DNA from: Pseudomonadota bacterium | GTDB taxonomy: Bacteria; Pseudomonadota; Zetaproteobacteria; Mariprofundales; Mariprofundaceae | NCBI GenBank assembly: GCA_002401635.1 | Contig: NVTQ01000016.1 | Span: forward strand, 18,533 to 29,085 | Length of the DNA stretch: 10,553 bases | Direction: 5' to 3' | Part shown: in pieces, positions 1 to 6,587 of the stretch | Layout: the number at the start of each line of letters is the position of its first letter | How positions within the stretch are numbered: position 1 is the first letter of the stretch | Notes under the pieces: model-generated | Told to the model about the DNA's origin: nothing | The model's input: only the letters and a program-made list of their open reading frames with translations | Databases searched by the model: none | Translations under genes and position numbers: made by a program

Positions 1-149
1 GGATTCCCGCCTTCGCGGGAATGACGGGGGTGGTGGTACTTTTGGGGTTTTCATTTTTATGGGAATGACGCAGTATCATAGATTCGCCATTCCCGCGATT
101 AGGTGAATTGCAAAGCAGGATATTATCCTCTGGGGGAAGGCGGGAATCC
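1..149. repeat. MITE-like palindromic repeat with 14-bp terminal inverted repeats inside the RM gene
   Basis: Positions 1-14 (GGATTCCCGCCTTC) are the exact reverse complement of 136-149. The left end is itself a hairpin (arms 3-10 and 15-22). The half-site ATTCCCGC recurs at 89-96 and its complement at 140-147, and GGGAATGACG occurs at both 18-27 and 61-70, so the stretch is a mosaic of related units. The ATTCCCGC/GCGGGAAT core resembles a dispersed palindromic repeat common in proteobacterial genomes (from memory). It lies within the open frame of the methylase, after the catalytic domain, and the left end encodes VIPAKAGI. The true left boundary may lie outside the window. No target duplication can be tested. 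Confidence 0.65.
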
Positions 150-2176
150 ATTTCAATCTTCTGCATAATCAAAATCGCAGGGTAAGTCGTTGCCCCTTCA
201 AACACCTGCATATCACCAAAATCGACAATGGTTTCCAACGCTACATGTTGATTAAGAAAATGGCGCAAGGGTTTGCCCGATGCGGTTTTAAAGAAGGTGG
301 ATGATGAGATATAACCCAAGCGACCATTATCTTTAAGCAGCTTGATACCGCGCTCAAAGAAATAAGCATAAAGATCTGCCACGCCATGATACACGCTATA
401 ATTCGCTTCCAAATCAGCTTTATAATGTTTAATCAATTCTTGGCGAACATAAGGCGGATTGCCCAAGATAATATCAAAGCCTCCCTCGACAAACACGTCT
501 GGAAACGCTGCTTGCCAATCAAATGCATCATCCAACAAGCTATTACCCTGCTGGATATTGGCATCAAGGCTGGTTAAAGGTTTGCCTTGTTCAGCGGTTT
601 TCAGCCAAAGCGAGAGTTTGCTGATTTCAATGGATTCGGGGTTGATGTCCACGCCATAAATATTTTGGGTGAGAATGGTTTTATTCAAGTCGAATACAGA
701 GTAACCACCCGTTAAATCATACAAGGCATCGGATACCCTGCGGTATTCTGCATGAAGATAATCAAATGCCGCCACCAAAAATGCACCCGAGCCACAAGCT
801 GGGTCGCAGACTTTTAAGTTCTTCAGAATCTCATCCCGATACGTTTCCCAAAAGGCAATATCTCGCTTTTTGCTGCTGCGCCCTGTTTGTTTGGCTTTGA
901 GCGCATCGAACTGTTGCTTGAGATAACCGCCAATGGTTTCATCCACGATAAAGCGGGTGATGGCATCGGGGGTATAAAACACGCCATCGGTTTTGCGCTT
1001 GCCTGGTAAAAAGGGGACAGTTTCACTTTTTCCTACGGAAGAAAGTAAACTGTCCCCTTTCTTACTCTTCATTTCTTCCAAATCGGTGATGGATTGCTCA
1101 AAAATATGCCCGAGCACAGTCACCGATACTTCCGAAGCAAAATCATACGCCGCCAAAGCCTTGAAATGTTCGCATGCACTAGCAGGAAGACTCAAACCAT
1201 CCAGCAAAGCATCGGGCGCGAATAGCCCGCCATTGTAAGCAGGGATATTGAGCACGGCATTGCCTTTATCCACAGCTTGAAACAAGCCCTGAAAATTGTG
1301 CCAAATCGGGGCAGGATTAAACGCATTACTGCTCTCAAAAGCTTTAAGCAAAATATTATGTGGCAACAAACCCACATCTTCGGCAAAGGCGATAAACAAT
1401 ACGCGGTCGAGAATCTTTTGTGCGGCAGAAATGAGAACCACATCATCAACTTCAGCATTACCAGCACATAACTGCGCGAATAAATCACTGCGAATACTGC
1501 GATAATCATGATACAAACGTTTGGTAATCGCTTTTTCAGCCGCACCCGATTCTTCCAGTAATCTATCGGTGGTGCTGGGCATGTCTTCTTCGATATTACC
1601 AGCAAGGAAATTGGCTTTGCTGAGTAAAAGCTGCAAACGCCAGTATTCGGCTGGTTCGGTGAGTTTGCTGATTTCAAAGGATTCATATTCCGATGGCGTG
1701 CGGCTGGTTGCATAAAGGCGAAGCTCTTTATAATTGGAAACCAATACCCAACGACAGCCCACAACAGCATTGGCATAACGCCATGCTTGTTGCACAGGCG
1801 TATAACCGCGAGACATGGTATGATCCAAACTTGTCATGGCTCCCTTTAATTCAAGCGGGGCAACAAGGCGTTGCTTATGCTCGGAAATAAAGCCAAGTCC
1901 TGCATCGGCTTGGCCAGCGCCAGCAATATGAATTTCGGCTTGGCAATTCCAAATGCCATCATCTGCTGATGTAACACCATCATAACCAAGAATATGCCCG
2001 AAAATATCGGTTAGAAATTCGCCATGTAGAGAGACTTCTTTGATTTTATGCAGTCGCCCCGATTCAAAGCCTTCTTGCCAGCGTTTTAACATGCCTAGGT
2101 GTTGTTCAGGAATCGCTGCGAATTCGCCAAGGCGACGCTTGATTAAACTGGGTTGAAACAATTGAATATGTGCCAC
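1..2176 (-). CDS. Type IIG restriction-modification enzyme (fused nuclease and N6-adenine methylase), 3' end beyond window
   Basis: A single open frame of 725 codons runs off the left edge with no stop, so the C-terminal target-recognition part is missing. The GTG start at 2176 is chosen because a strong GGAGG lies six bases upstream. The N-terminal region has a PD-(D/E)XK-like nuclease signature: Asp91, then Glu109-Leu-Lys111, followed by a Gln130-x3-Tyr134 motif as in type I and IIG nucleases. The methylase follows: motif I DPACGSGAF at 458-466, acidic GVD at 508-510, and catalytic NPPY at 573-576, the signature of N6-adenine methylation (Eco57I/COG1002-like). One polypeptide is therefore expected to cut and to methylate DNA using S-adenosylmethionine. 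Two repeat elements are translated in frame, at residues 373-389 and from about 677 onward. No separate methylase or specificity gene is visible. Whether the enzyme is active cannot be judged without the C-terminus. Confidence 0.88.
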   Translation of the reverse strand, partial: MAHIQLFQPSLIKRRLGEFAAIPEQHLGMLKRWQEGFESGRLHKIKEVSLHGEFLTDIFGHILGYDGVTSADDGIWNCQAEIHIAGAGQADAGLGFISEHKQRLVAPLELKGAMTSLDHTMSRGYTPVQQAWRYANAVVGCRWVLVSNYKELRLYATSRTPSEYESFEISKLTEPAEYWRLQLLLSKANFLAGNIEEDMPSTTDRLLEESGAAEKAITKRLYHDYRSIRSDLFAQLCAGNAEVDDVVLISAAQKILDRVLFIAFAEDVGLLPHNILLKAFESSNAFNPAPIWHNFQGLFQAVDKGNAVLNIPAYNGGLFAPDALLDGLSLPASACEHFKALAAYDFASEVSVTVLGHIFEQSITDLEEMKSKKGDSLLSSVGKSETVPFLPGKRKTDGVFYTPDAITRFIVDETIGGYLKQQFDALKAKQTGRSSKKRDIAFWETYRDEILKNLKVCDPACGSGAFLVAAFDYLHAEYRRVSDALYDLTGGYSVFDLNKTILTQNIYGVDINPESIEISKLSLWLKTAEQGKPLTSLDANIQQGNSLLDDAFDWQAAFPDVFVEGGFDIILGNPPYVRQELIKHYKADLEANYSVYHGVADLYAYFFERGIKLLKDNGRLGYISSSTFFKTASGKPLRHFLNQHVALETIVDFGDMQVFEGATTYPAILIMQKIEMDSRLPPEDNILLCNSPNRGNGESMILRHSHKNENPKSTTTPVIPAKAGI
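1010..1060. repeat. REP-like 51-bp hairpin read in frame within the RM gene
   Basis: Perfect 14-bp arms (1010-1023 and 1047-1060, AAAGGGGACAGTTT and its complement) continue into 1025-1033 paired with 1037-1046. The only interruptions are single-base bulges at 1024 and 1041, and the loop is three bases. The length is 17 codons exactly. It encodes residues 373-389 of the methylase, in the linker just before the KRKTDGVFYTP segment that opens the methylase domain. A GGGGACAGT palindrome resembles REP sequences mobilised by REP-associated Y1 transposases (from memory). No such transposase gene is in the window. Confidence 0.75.
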
Positions 2177-2180
2177 AGCG

Positions 2181-2187
2181 CCCCTCC
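2181..2187 (-). promoter_or_regulatory. Strong Shine-Dalgarno deciding the GTG start of the restriction-modification gene
   Basis: On the minus strand GGAGGGG lies just upstream of GTG at 2176, with the GGAGG core six bases from the start codon. No ATG in the same frame nearby has a comparable site, so the GTG is preferred. Confidence 0.6.
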
Positions 2188-2258
2188 GATCCCTTATAGA
2201 TTATTGCAAAATATACTTATTTTTCATGAAATGAATAAAAATAGCGATATTTTAGCAA

Positions 2259-2305
2259 TTAACTTTCTTAAAGGCCCCCTAAAATGGTGTTTTATGAGAA
2301 GTTAA
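2259..2305 (-). terminator. Imperfect hairpin just after hisS, possible terminator without a T-tract
   Basis: TTAACTT (2259-2265) pairs with AAGTTAA (2299-2305). The stem extends inward through 2266-2272 and 2291-2297 with one bulge and one mismatch, leaving an 18-base loop. It starts two bases beyond the hisS stop codon. No run of T follows on the minus strand, so intrinsic termination is uncertain. The rest of 2177-2306 is AT-rich, with a small AAAATA/TATTTT hairpin around 2238-2253, and I see no gene in it. A promoter for the RM gene probably lies here, but I could not place one with confidence. Confidence 0.25.
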
Positions 2306-2306
2306 T

Positions 2307-3545
2307 TTAACATTTAAGTGAATCTATTGCCTGCTCAAGTGTACAAGTCTTCTGCTCACCTGTTGCCAAATTCTTGAATGCAACAAGGCTCTGTTGCATT
2401 TCATCATCACCCACCACTGCAACAAAACGCGCGCCTTCACGGTCTGCAAGTTTAAACTGACGTTTGGCTGCGCCACCACCTGCATGCACCACAGCAATAC
2501 CCTGCTCACGTAATTGTTTGGCAACCTGCAAGGAGTACGGCAATGCGTCATCACCCAGAGAAACCACAACCACATCCACTACATGCGTATCCATGTCAGG
2601 CATCAACATTGCCAAACGCTCCATACCTGCCGCAAATCCAACCGCTGTGGTTGCAGGGCCACCGAGTGATTCAACCAAACCATCATAACGACCGCCTGCC
2701 AAAACAGTGCCTTGTGCGCCAAGTTGATCGGTGACAAATTCAAAGGCCGTGCGGTTATAATAATCCAAACCGCGTACAATGCGTGGATTCACGTCATAGC
2801 GCACAGCCAGCGCATCCAAGCCTGCTTTCAAACCTGAAAAATGCATATCGCAATCACCACATACATGCGCCACCATTTCTGGCGCATCAATTAATTGCGC
2901 TTGGCATGTATCATTTTTGCAATCCAATACACGCATAGGGTTTTTTTCAATGCGATCATTGCATGTGTCACACAGTGATTCTGCACGTGCATTCAAATAA
3001 GCAATTAATGTGTCACGATAGGCGGGGCGGCATGCAGAACAGCCCAAGGAATTGATTTCCAAACGAACTTTCTCGATACCCAAAGTATCCAAAAAACGCT
3101 GTGCCATCGCTAGCATCTCAGCATCCGCTACAGGGCCTGCAACACCGAACCATTCCACACCAATTTGTTGGAATTGACGCAAACGCCCCTTTTGCGGGCG
3201 CTCCCTACGAAACATCGGCCCCATATAAAACCAACGCTGTGCACCTGCTCGCGTTAAACCTGCTTGCAAGTAAGCCCGAACCGCTCCTGCCGTGCCTTCT
3301 GGACGCAAGCAAATATTGTCACCGCCCTGATCTTCAAAAGCATACATCTCTTTGGAGACTATATCGGTCTCTTCACCCACCGAACGGATAAAAAGCTCCG
3401 TCGGTTCTAAAATTGGCAAGCGCACTTCTGATACCGCATGCGTAGCAAACACCTGCCGCGCCACATCTTCAATTTTTCGCCATTTGGAAACTTCTGATGG
3501 CAAACCATCATGAATTCCACGAATACTTTGTAATTTCTTAGCCAT
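2307..3545 (-). CDS. hisS: Histidyl-tRNA synthetase
   Basis: This 412-residue class II aminoacyl-tRNA synthetase attaches histidine to tRNA-His in the cytoplasm using ATP. Visible signatures are LRPEGTAGAVRAY near 80-92, class II motif 2 at 109-129 (GPMFRRERPQKGR), the histidine-specific RGLDYYNRT at 258-266, AGGRYDGL at 283-290 and motif 3 GFAAGMERL at 303-311. A C-terminal anticodon-binding domain occupies about 320-412. The insertion domain carries eight cysteines (169, 172, 192, 195, 209, 214, 229, 232), mostly in CxxC pairs, which could bind metal. A GAAGGA ribosome site precedes the ATG. Only 24 bases separate it from the toxin gene upstream, so the three genes may share a transcript. 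In many proteobacteria hisS directly follows ispG; here they are about 1.9 kb apart. Confidence 0.97.
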   Translation of the reverse strand: MAKKLQSIRGIHDGLPSEVSKWRKIEDVARQVFATHAVSEVRLPILEPTELFIRSVGEETDIVSKEMYAFEDQGGDNICLRPEGTAGAVRAYLQAGLTRAGAQRWFYMGPMFRRERPQKGRLRQFQQIGVEWFGVAGPVADAEMLAMAQRFLDTLGIEKVRLEINSLGCSACRPAYRDTLIAYLNARAESLCDTCNDRIEKNPMRVLDCKNDTCQAQLIDAPEMVAHVCGDCDMHFSGLKAGLDALAVRYDVNPRIVRGLDYYNRTAFEFVTDQLGAQGTVLAGGRYDGLVESLGGPATTAVGFAAGMERLAMLMPDMDTHVVDVVVVSLGDDALPYSLQVAKQLREQGIAVVHAGGGAAKRQFKLADREGARFVAVVGDDEMQQSLVAFKNLATGEQKTCTLEQAIDSLKC

Positions 3546-3569
3546 CTTATCCTTCTCTATTCATTTATC

Positions 3570-3953
3570 TTATTCAACTGGAGTGAACACATGCAAGTCT
3601 AATTCTTGAATCACCGAAAAGTGTTTCTCATTGGCAGAAGCCAAGCCTAGATGATTTTCTACAGCCGTTGCAGCCACAAGCGCATCACCTGCTCGCATGG
3701 CATGTGAAAGCGCATACTCCTCCACATATACAGAAGCACGATGACCAATATTTTCAGTCAAAGGCAATACCGTAAACGCATAATCTTTAAGAAACCTCTG
3801 AATCACCTGATGCTGCCTTTTATTTTTAGCACCTTGCAATAACTCCATATAAGTCTGCGTAGAAATATACCGCTGTTTTGCATTTTCTACCCATTGCGCG
3901 GCTTTTACATGACCTCCTTGCACAAAAATAAGCACATCTGTATCAAACACCAT
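3570..3953 (-). CDS. vapC: PIN-domain toxin, VapC-like ribonuclease
   Basis: This is a 127-residue protein. The ATG at 3953 overlaps the antitoxin stop by one base (TGATG); a TTG one codon earlier is less likely. Acidic residues expected of a PIN active site are present: Asp4/Asp6 in the N-terminal FDTDVLI, Glu37 in TYMELLQ, and Asp90 in RAGDALVAATA. The fourth position, usually Asp, reads Asn108 in SANEKHF. VapC toxins are Mg-dependent endoribonucleases that cut tRNA or rRNA when not held by their antitoxin. The overlapped gene pair and the size both fit a type II module. The exact RNA target cannot be read from the sequence. The next gene downstream on the strand is hisS, 24 bases away. Confidence 0.88.
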   Translation of the reverse strand: MVFDTDVLIFVQGGHVKAAQWVENAKQRYISTQTYMELLQGAKNKRQHQVIQRFLKDYAFTVLPLTENIGHRASVYVEEYALSHAMRAGDALVAATAVENHLGLASANEKHFSVIQELDLHVFTPVE

Positions 3954-4183
3954 CAATAACGACCGTCACGCAACCCTTCCATCACCTGCTCAACAGATTC
4001 ATCCACATCGCCATGCATACCAAAAAAGGCATGCTCAACAACAGGCTCACACACCGCATGCTCTATAGGTAAAATCACAGCCTTTTCCTTGCCATGATAA
4101 AACACCGTCACCGCCTCATGACGATCTACCGCTCGCATAATATCTTTCATGTTACGTCGTAAATCAACGGCATTTGTCTTCAT
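3953..4183 (-). CDS. Phd/YefM-type antitoxin partnering the PIN toxin
   Basis: This is a 76-residue protein. The ATG at 4183 is preferred over an upstream GTG at 4204 because GGAG (4190-4193) sits six bases before the ATG. The N-terminal half (MKTNAVDLRRNMKDIMRAV, then VFYHGKEKAVILPI) has the layout of the Phd/YefM DNA-binding fold: helix, strand, and a KEKAVILP strand. The C-terminal tail FFGMHGD...VMEGLRDGRY resembles the toxin-wrapping tail seen in Phd-family partners of PIN toxins. It would neutralise the toxin and repress its own promoter. The coding frame ends in TGATG, overlapping the toxin start and coupling their translation. Confidence 0.85.
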   Translation of the reverse strand: MKTNAVDLRRNMKDIMRAVDRHEAVTVFYHGKEKAVILPIEHAVCEPVVEHAFFGMHGDVDESVEQVMEGLRDGRY

Positions 4184-4480
4184 GCAAAACTCCAATATGA
4201 ACACTTTCTATGCACACTTTAAGCTTTTATGCGTTTCGCGCAAGCCATGCAGCATAATCATTTTTCGAGATACTTCTTTAGGAAAACACTGATCAACTCA
4301 ATGCATGGCAATCAAGCGTCCGTCATCACCAATTTCTACATTGGCTATCTTATCAATAGCGTTAACAGTTCTCACCTTAGTATTAGCGATTTTGAATCCC
4401 ATAACTTGTCATCCAGAGTTAATCAGCACTTTCCTAAAGAGAGAAAAAATAATTTCCTGCTATTATTAATAACCTTCCAG
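4184..4480. other. Gene-free AT-rich region upstream of the toxin-antitoxin pair
   Basis: I see no supported gene here. The stretch should hold the antitoxin promoter and operator on the minus strand, but no convincing -35/-10 pair stood out. An 8-bp inverted repeat, GCCATGCA at 4244-4251 and TGCATGGC at 4302-4309, is a weak operator candidate. An open frame at 4229-4495 on the plus strand lacks a ribosome site and any recognisable domain. Confidence 0.4.
4190..4193 (-). promoter_or_regulatory. Shine-Dalgarno deciding the antitoxin start
   Basis: GGAG on the minus strand, six bases from ATG 4183. It lies inside the longer GTG-started reading (4204), which favours the shorter protein. Confidence 0.5.
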
Positions 4481-4631
4481 CATTTTAGCATTTAAAGGGT
4501 AGGATAACCTCTATATAGATTCTCCTCAGAAACTAAAATAATTATAAATACCAACAAGAAATGATTATTTGAATAGTGTTTGGTGTAAGTTTTTACATGA
4601 ATGTGAGCGTAAAAGCTTGCAGGAGATTGCT

Positions 4632-4659
4632 GTTCTTTCTTGCGTTCCCAAGAAAGAAC
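4632..4659. repeat. Perfect 11-bp hairpin nested in the MITE-like element
   Basis: GTTCTTTCTTG (4632-4642) is the exact reverse complement of 4649-4659, with a six-base loop. The flank continues as CAAAGAAGGGAACCC. From memory, palindromes of the type GGTTCTTTCTTG...CAAGAAAGAACC followed by CAAAGAA occur as dispersed intergenic repeats in several proteobacteria. There is no T-tract, so this is not a typical terminator. Confidence 0.7.
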
Positions 4660-4701
4660 CAAAGAAGGGAACCCTGGGAATCTGCTTGCTTCCTTCACTT
4701 A

Positions 4702-4749
4702 CAGCTATGAAAAGGGCACGTGTTACTGCGCTTTTCCTTTTCATAGCTG
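4702..4749. repeat. Perfect 14-bp inverted repeat nested in the MITE-like element
   Basis: CAGCTATGAAAAGG (4702-4715) is the exact reverse complement of 4736-4749, around a 20-base GC-richer loop. Together with the hairpin at 4632-4659 it would give the element two stable stems. Confidence 0.7.
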
Positions 4750-5013
4750 ACGTTACGGCGCAGCTAGACAGGGAAAGCAGTCCGCCACACTTGGTTTTTC
4801 TCTGTATCTCTGTGGTGAAAAATAAAAATATCGAGTTTCTGAGGAAGCTCTATATAAAGCGGCTTAAAAATGTCATTTTAGCCTTTACTATCAAGCCATT
4901 ATAGGCATCATGCCAGACTGCGCATGCTATCCTATATTGCATGCTTGCAGAGAGTTATCTACGAAAAATGGGCTTTACGTTACAAGTAGATCAAACTCTT
5001 TTAGAGAGGTGAA

Positions 5014-5352
5014 ATGAAAAATAAATTTGTGTTATTTATATTTTTGATACTGGCTGCTTCTATATCTATGTCATGCAACAGTAATACAAGTATAAGCGAA
5101 GATACAAAGCTCAAAGCTTTGGATTTACCCACAAATATGTGGGCAGCATTTTTTGAGTTTCATAAAAAAGGTGACTACAAGGCTATTGCTGTTAGCGGCC
5201 GAGATGTCGATGAAGATTTTTGGGTATATGGAACAGCTTACAATGCCAAGTCACAAGCATCGGCAGACAACTGGGCAATTAAACGCTGTGAGTACATGAG
5301 AAATAAAGAAAAACTTGCGGAAATATGTCGTATCTTTGACAGGGGAGGATAG
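5014..5352 (+). CDS. Small orphan lipoprotein, possibly DUF4189-like
   Basis: This is a 112-residue protein and the only plus-strand gene between the flanking minus-strand blocks. AGAGAGGTG three bases upstream of the ATG is a good ribosome site. The N-terminus is a short basic start and hydrophobic stretch (residues 4-19) ending at Cys21 in ISMSC. That is an imperfect lipobox because position -3 is Ser, so export as a lipoprotein is likely but not certain. The mature part contains YKAIAVSG, then YGTAYNAKSQASADNWAIKRCE and a late Cys. The pattern recalls small DUF4189-type periplasmic domains with an AIA strand, an alanine-rich helix and RC...C cysteines; this is by eye only. The function is unknown. 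It converges on ispG with 59 bases between the stop codons. Confidence 0.72.
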   Translation: MKNKFVLFIFLILAASISMSCNSNTSISEDTKLKALDLPTNMWAAFFEFHKKGDYKAIAVSGRDVDEDFWVYGTAYNAKSQASADNWAIKRCEYMRNKEKLAEICRIFDRGG

Positions 5353-5411
5353 CAGACCCTAAATTAGCTCGCTCGCTCAGTTATTGAGAGGTGGTTCACT
5401 GCCCTTTTCAT

Positions 5412-6521
5412 TCACGCTTTAATTTCATGATCTTTTTCAGCACGAATCACAGCAGCGCGCTTTTCTACTTCTTCCACTAAAGAATCAATCATATTTGATG
5501 ATTTCACACGCCCGAATTTCTCGCCATCATGGTAAAAAGTATGGGTTGGGTAACCGCCCGTGATACCCACCTGCACTTCTTGCGCCTCACCAGGGCCATT
5601 GACCACACAACCAATTACCGCCACATCCAAAGGCTCCTGAATGTGCGCTAGACGTGCTTCTAGCTCTTGTACAACTTCAATCACGTTAAACTTTTGACGT
5701 GCGCACGATGGGCAAGCAATCAAATTCACACCGCGATGTCTTAAACCAAGACTTTTCAAGATTTCAAAGCCGACTTTAATTTCTTCTTTTGGTTCGGCAG
5801 CCAGCGATACACGCACTGTATCACCGATGCCATCGGCTAAAATCAAACCGAGTCCCACCGATGATTTGACTGTGCCACCAAACAAGCTACCAGACTCAGT
5901 AATACCCAAATGAAATGGATAATCAACTTTTTCGGCTAATTTTCGATACGCCATCACAGTCATCGGAATATTGCTGGCTTTGAGCGATATTTTAATGTCG
6001 TTAAAATTCATATCTTCAAGAATACGAATATGCCGCAATGCCGAATCAACCATAGCATCCGCACATGGTTCGCCATACTTATCATTAAACTCTTTTTCAA
6101 GTGAACCTGCATTCACACCGATACGAATCGATACATTTTTTTCCTGTGCGGCTTTAACCACCCGTTCCACACGCTCTTGGCTACCAATATTACCTGGATT
6201 TAAGCGTAGACCATGCACACCCGCATCCAATGATAATAACGCCATTTTGTAGCTGAAATGAATATCCGCGATAATCGGCACGTCTGTCTGCGCTAAAATT
6301 TCAGGCATTGCCGCAGCAGATTCCGCATCTGGCACCGAAATGCGTACAATATCTGCCCCCGCTTCTTCCAAGGAATGAACTTGGGCTACGGTGGCATCAA
6401 TATCGGTGGTTAACGTGTTGGTCATCGATTGTACGGCAATCGGAGCATCACCACCGACTGGCACATCGCCGACCATAATCTGCCGCGTTTTGCGGCGTGG
6501 CATCACTATCGTATCACGCAT
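5412..6521 (-). CDS. ispG: 4-hydroxy-3-methylbut-2-enyl diphosphate synthase (flavodoxin/ferredoxin)
   Basis: IspG (GcpE) converts 2-C-methyl-erythritol 2,4-cyclodiphosphate to HMBPP in the MEP isoprenoid pathway, using a [4Fe-4S] cluster. The 369-residue length matches the short proteobacterial form. The TIM-barrel start has [13 protein letters not shown] at 28-40, and RLNPGNIG is at 106-113. The cluster ligands are Cys270 and Cys273 in ACPSCAR, Cys305 in [11 protein letters not shown], and Glu312, the same numbering as E. coli. The ATG at 6521 has AAGGAT six bases upstream. It is last in a four-gene minus-strand run, 66 bases after the lipoprotein gene, with no terminator visible between, so it probably shares transcription with the signalling genes. 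Confidence 0.97.
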   Translation of the reverse strand: MRDTIVMPRRKTRQIMVGDVPVGGDAPIAVQSMTNTLTTDIDATVAQVHSLEEAGADIVRISVPDAESAAAMPEILAQTDVPIIADIHFSYKMALLSLDAGVHGLRLNPGNIGSQERVERVVKAAQEKNVSIRIGVNAGSLEKEFNDKYGEPCADAMVDSALRHIRILEDMNFNDIKISLKASNIPMTVMAYRKLAEKVDYPFHLGITESGSLFGGTVKSSVGLGLILADGIGDTVRVSLAAEPKEEIKVGFEILKSLGLRHRGVNLIACPSCARQKFNVIEVVQELEARLAHIQEPLDVAVIGCVVNGPGEAQEVQVGITGGYPTHTFYHDGEKFGRVKSSNMIDSLVEEVEKRAAVIRAEKDHEIKA

Positions 6522-6587
6522 GGTTTATCCTTATCTCGCAATCATTCAATCATATTATTTCGAGCTGCTGCAATTAAAATTTAAGCC

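Larger units (their letters stand above)
4490..4873. mobile_element. MITE-like non-autonomous element with imperfect terminal inverted repeats
   Basis: A 26-base segment at 4509-4534 matches the reverse complement of 4834-4859 at 22 of 26 positions, with the innermost 12 bases (TCCTCAGAAACT) perfect. Between them lie two strong hairpins and no convincing gene. CATTTTAGC occurs directly at 4481-4489 and again at 4874-4882, flanking the inverted repeats, and could be a 9-bp target duplication. The limits given here assume so; otherwise the element is 4509-4859. No transposase is encoded, so it would need one in trans. It sits between the toxin-antitoxin pair and a small lipoprotein gene. The arm divergence suggests an old copy. 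Confidence 0.55.

Noticed and set aside
1..149. CRISPR-like repeats suggested by recurring ATTCCCGC
   Set aside because: The copies are inverted halves at irregular spacing, with no constant repeat-spacer units.
1192..1776. A long minus-strand frame of 194 codons
   Set aside because: It overlaps the methylase gene in another frame. The methylase frame carries all the recognisable motifs, and this one has none.
4229..4495. Plus-strand open frame of 88 codons upstream of the MITE-like element
   Set aside because: It has no ribosome site, no recognisable domain and an AT-rich low-complexity composition. It overlaps the expected toxin-antitoxin promoter region.
4492..4698. Minus-strand open frame of 68 codons
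   Set aside because: It lies in the same repeat element and crosses its left inverted repeat, with no domain or ribosome site.
4620..4800. Possible tRNA or small structured RNA because of strong hairpins
   Set aside because: No cloverleaf, CCA end or TpsiC-like GTTC arm arrangement was found, and the hairpins fit a repeat element.
4569..4904. Plus-strand open frame of 111 codons
   Set aside because: It spans both hairpins and the right inverted repeat of the element, so it is best explained as repeat sequence that happens to be open.
5353..5411. Possible bidirectional terminator between the lipoprotein and ispG
   Set aside because: The best hairpin (5376-5388) has only four or five pairs and no T-tract. 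The GCTCGCTCGCTC run does not pair nearby.
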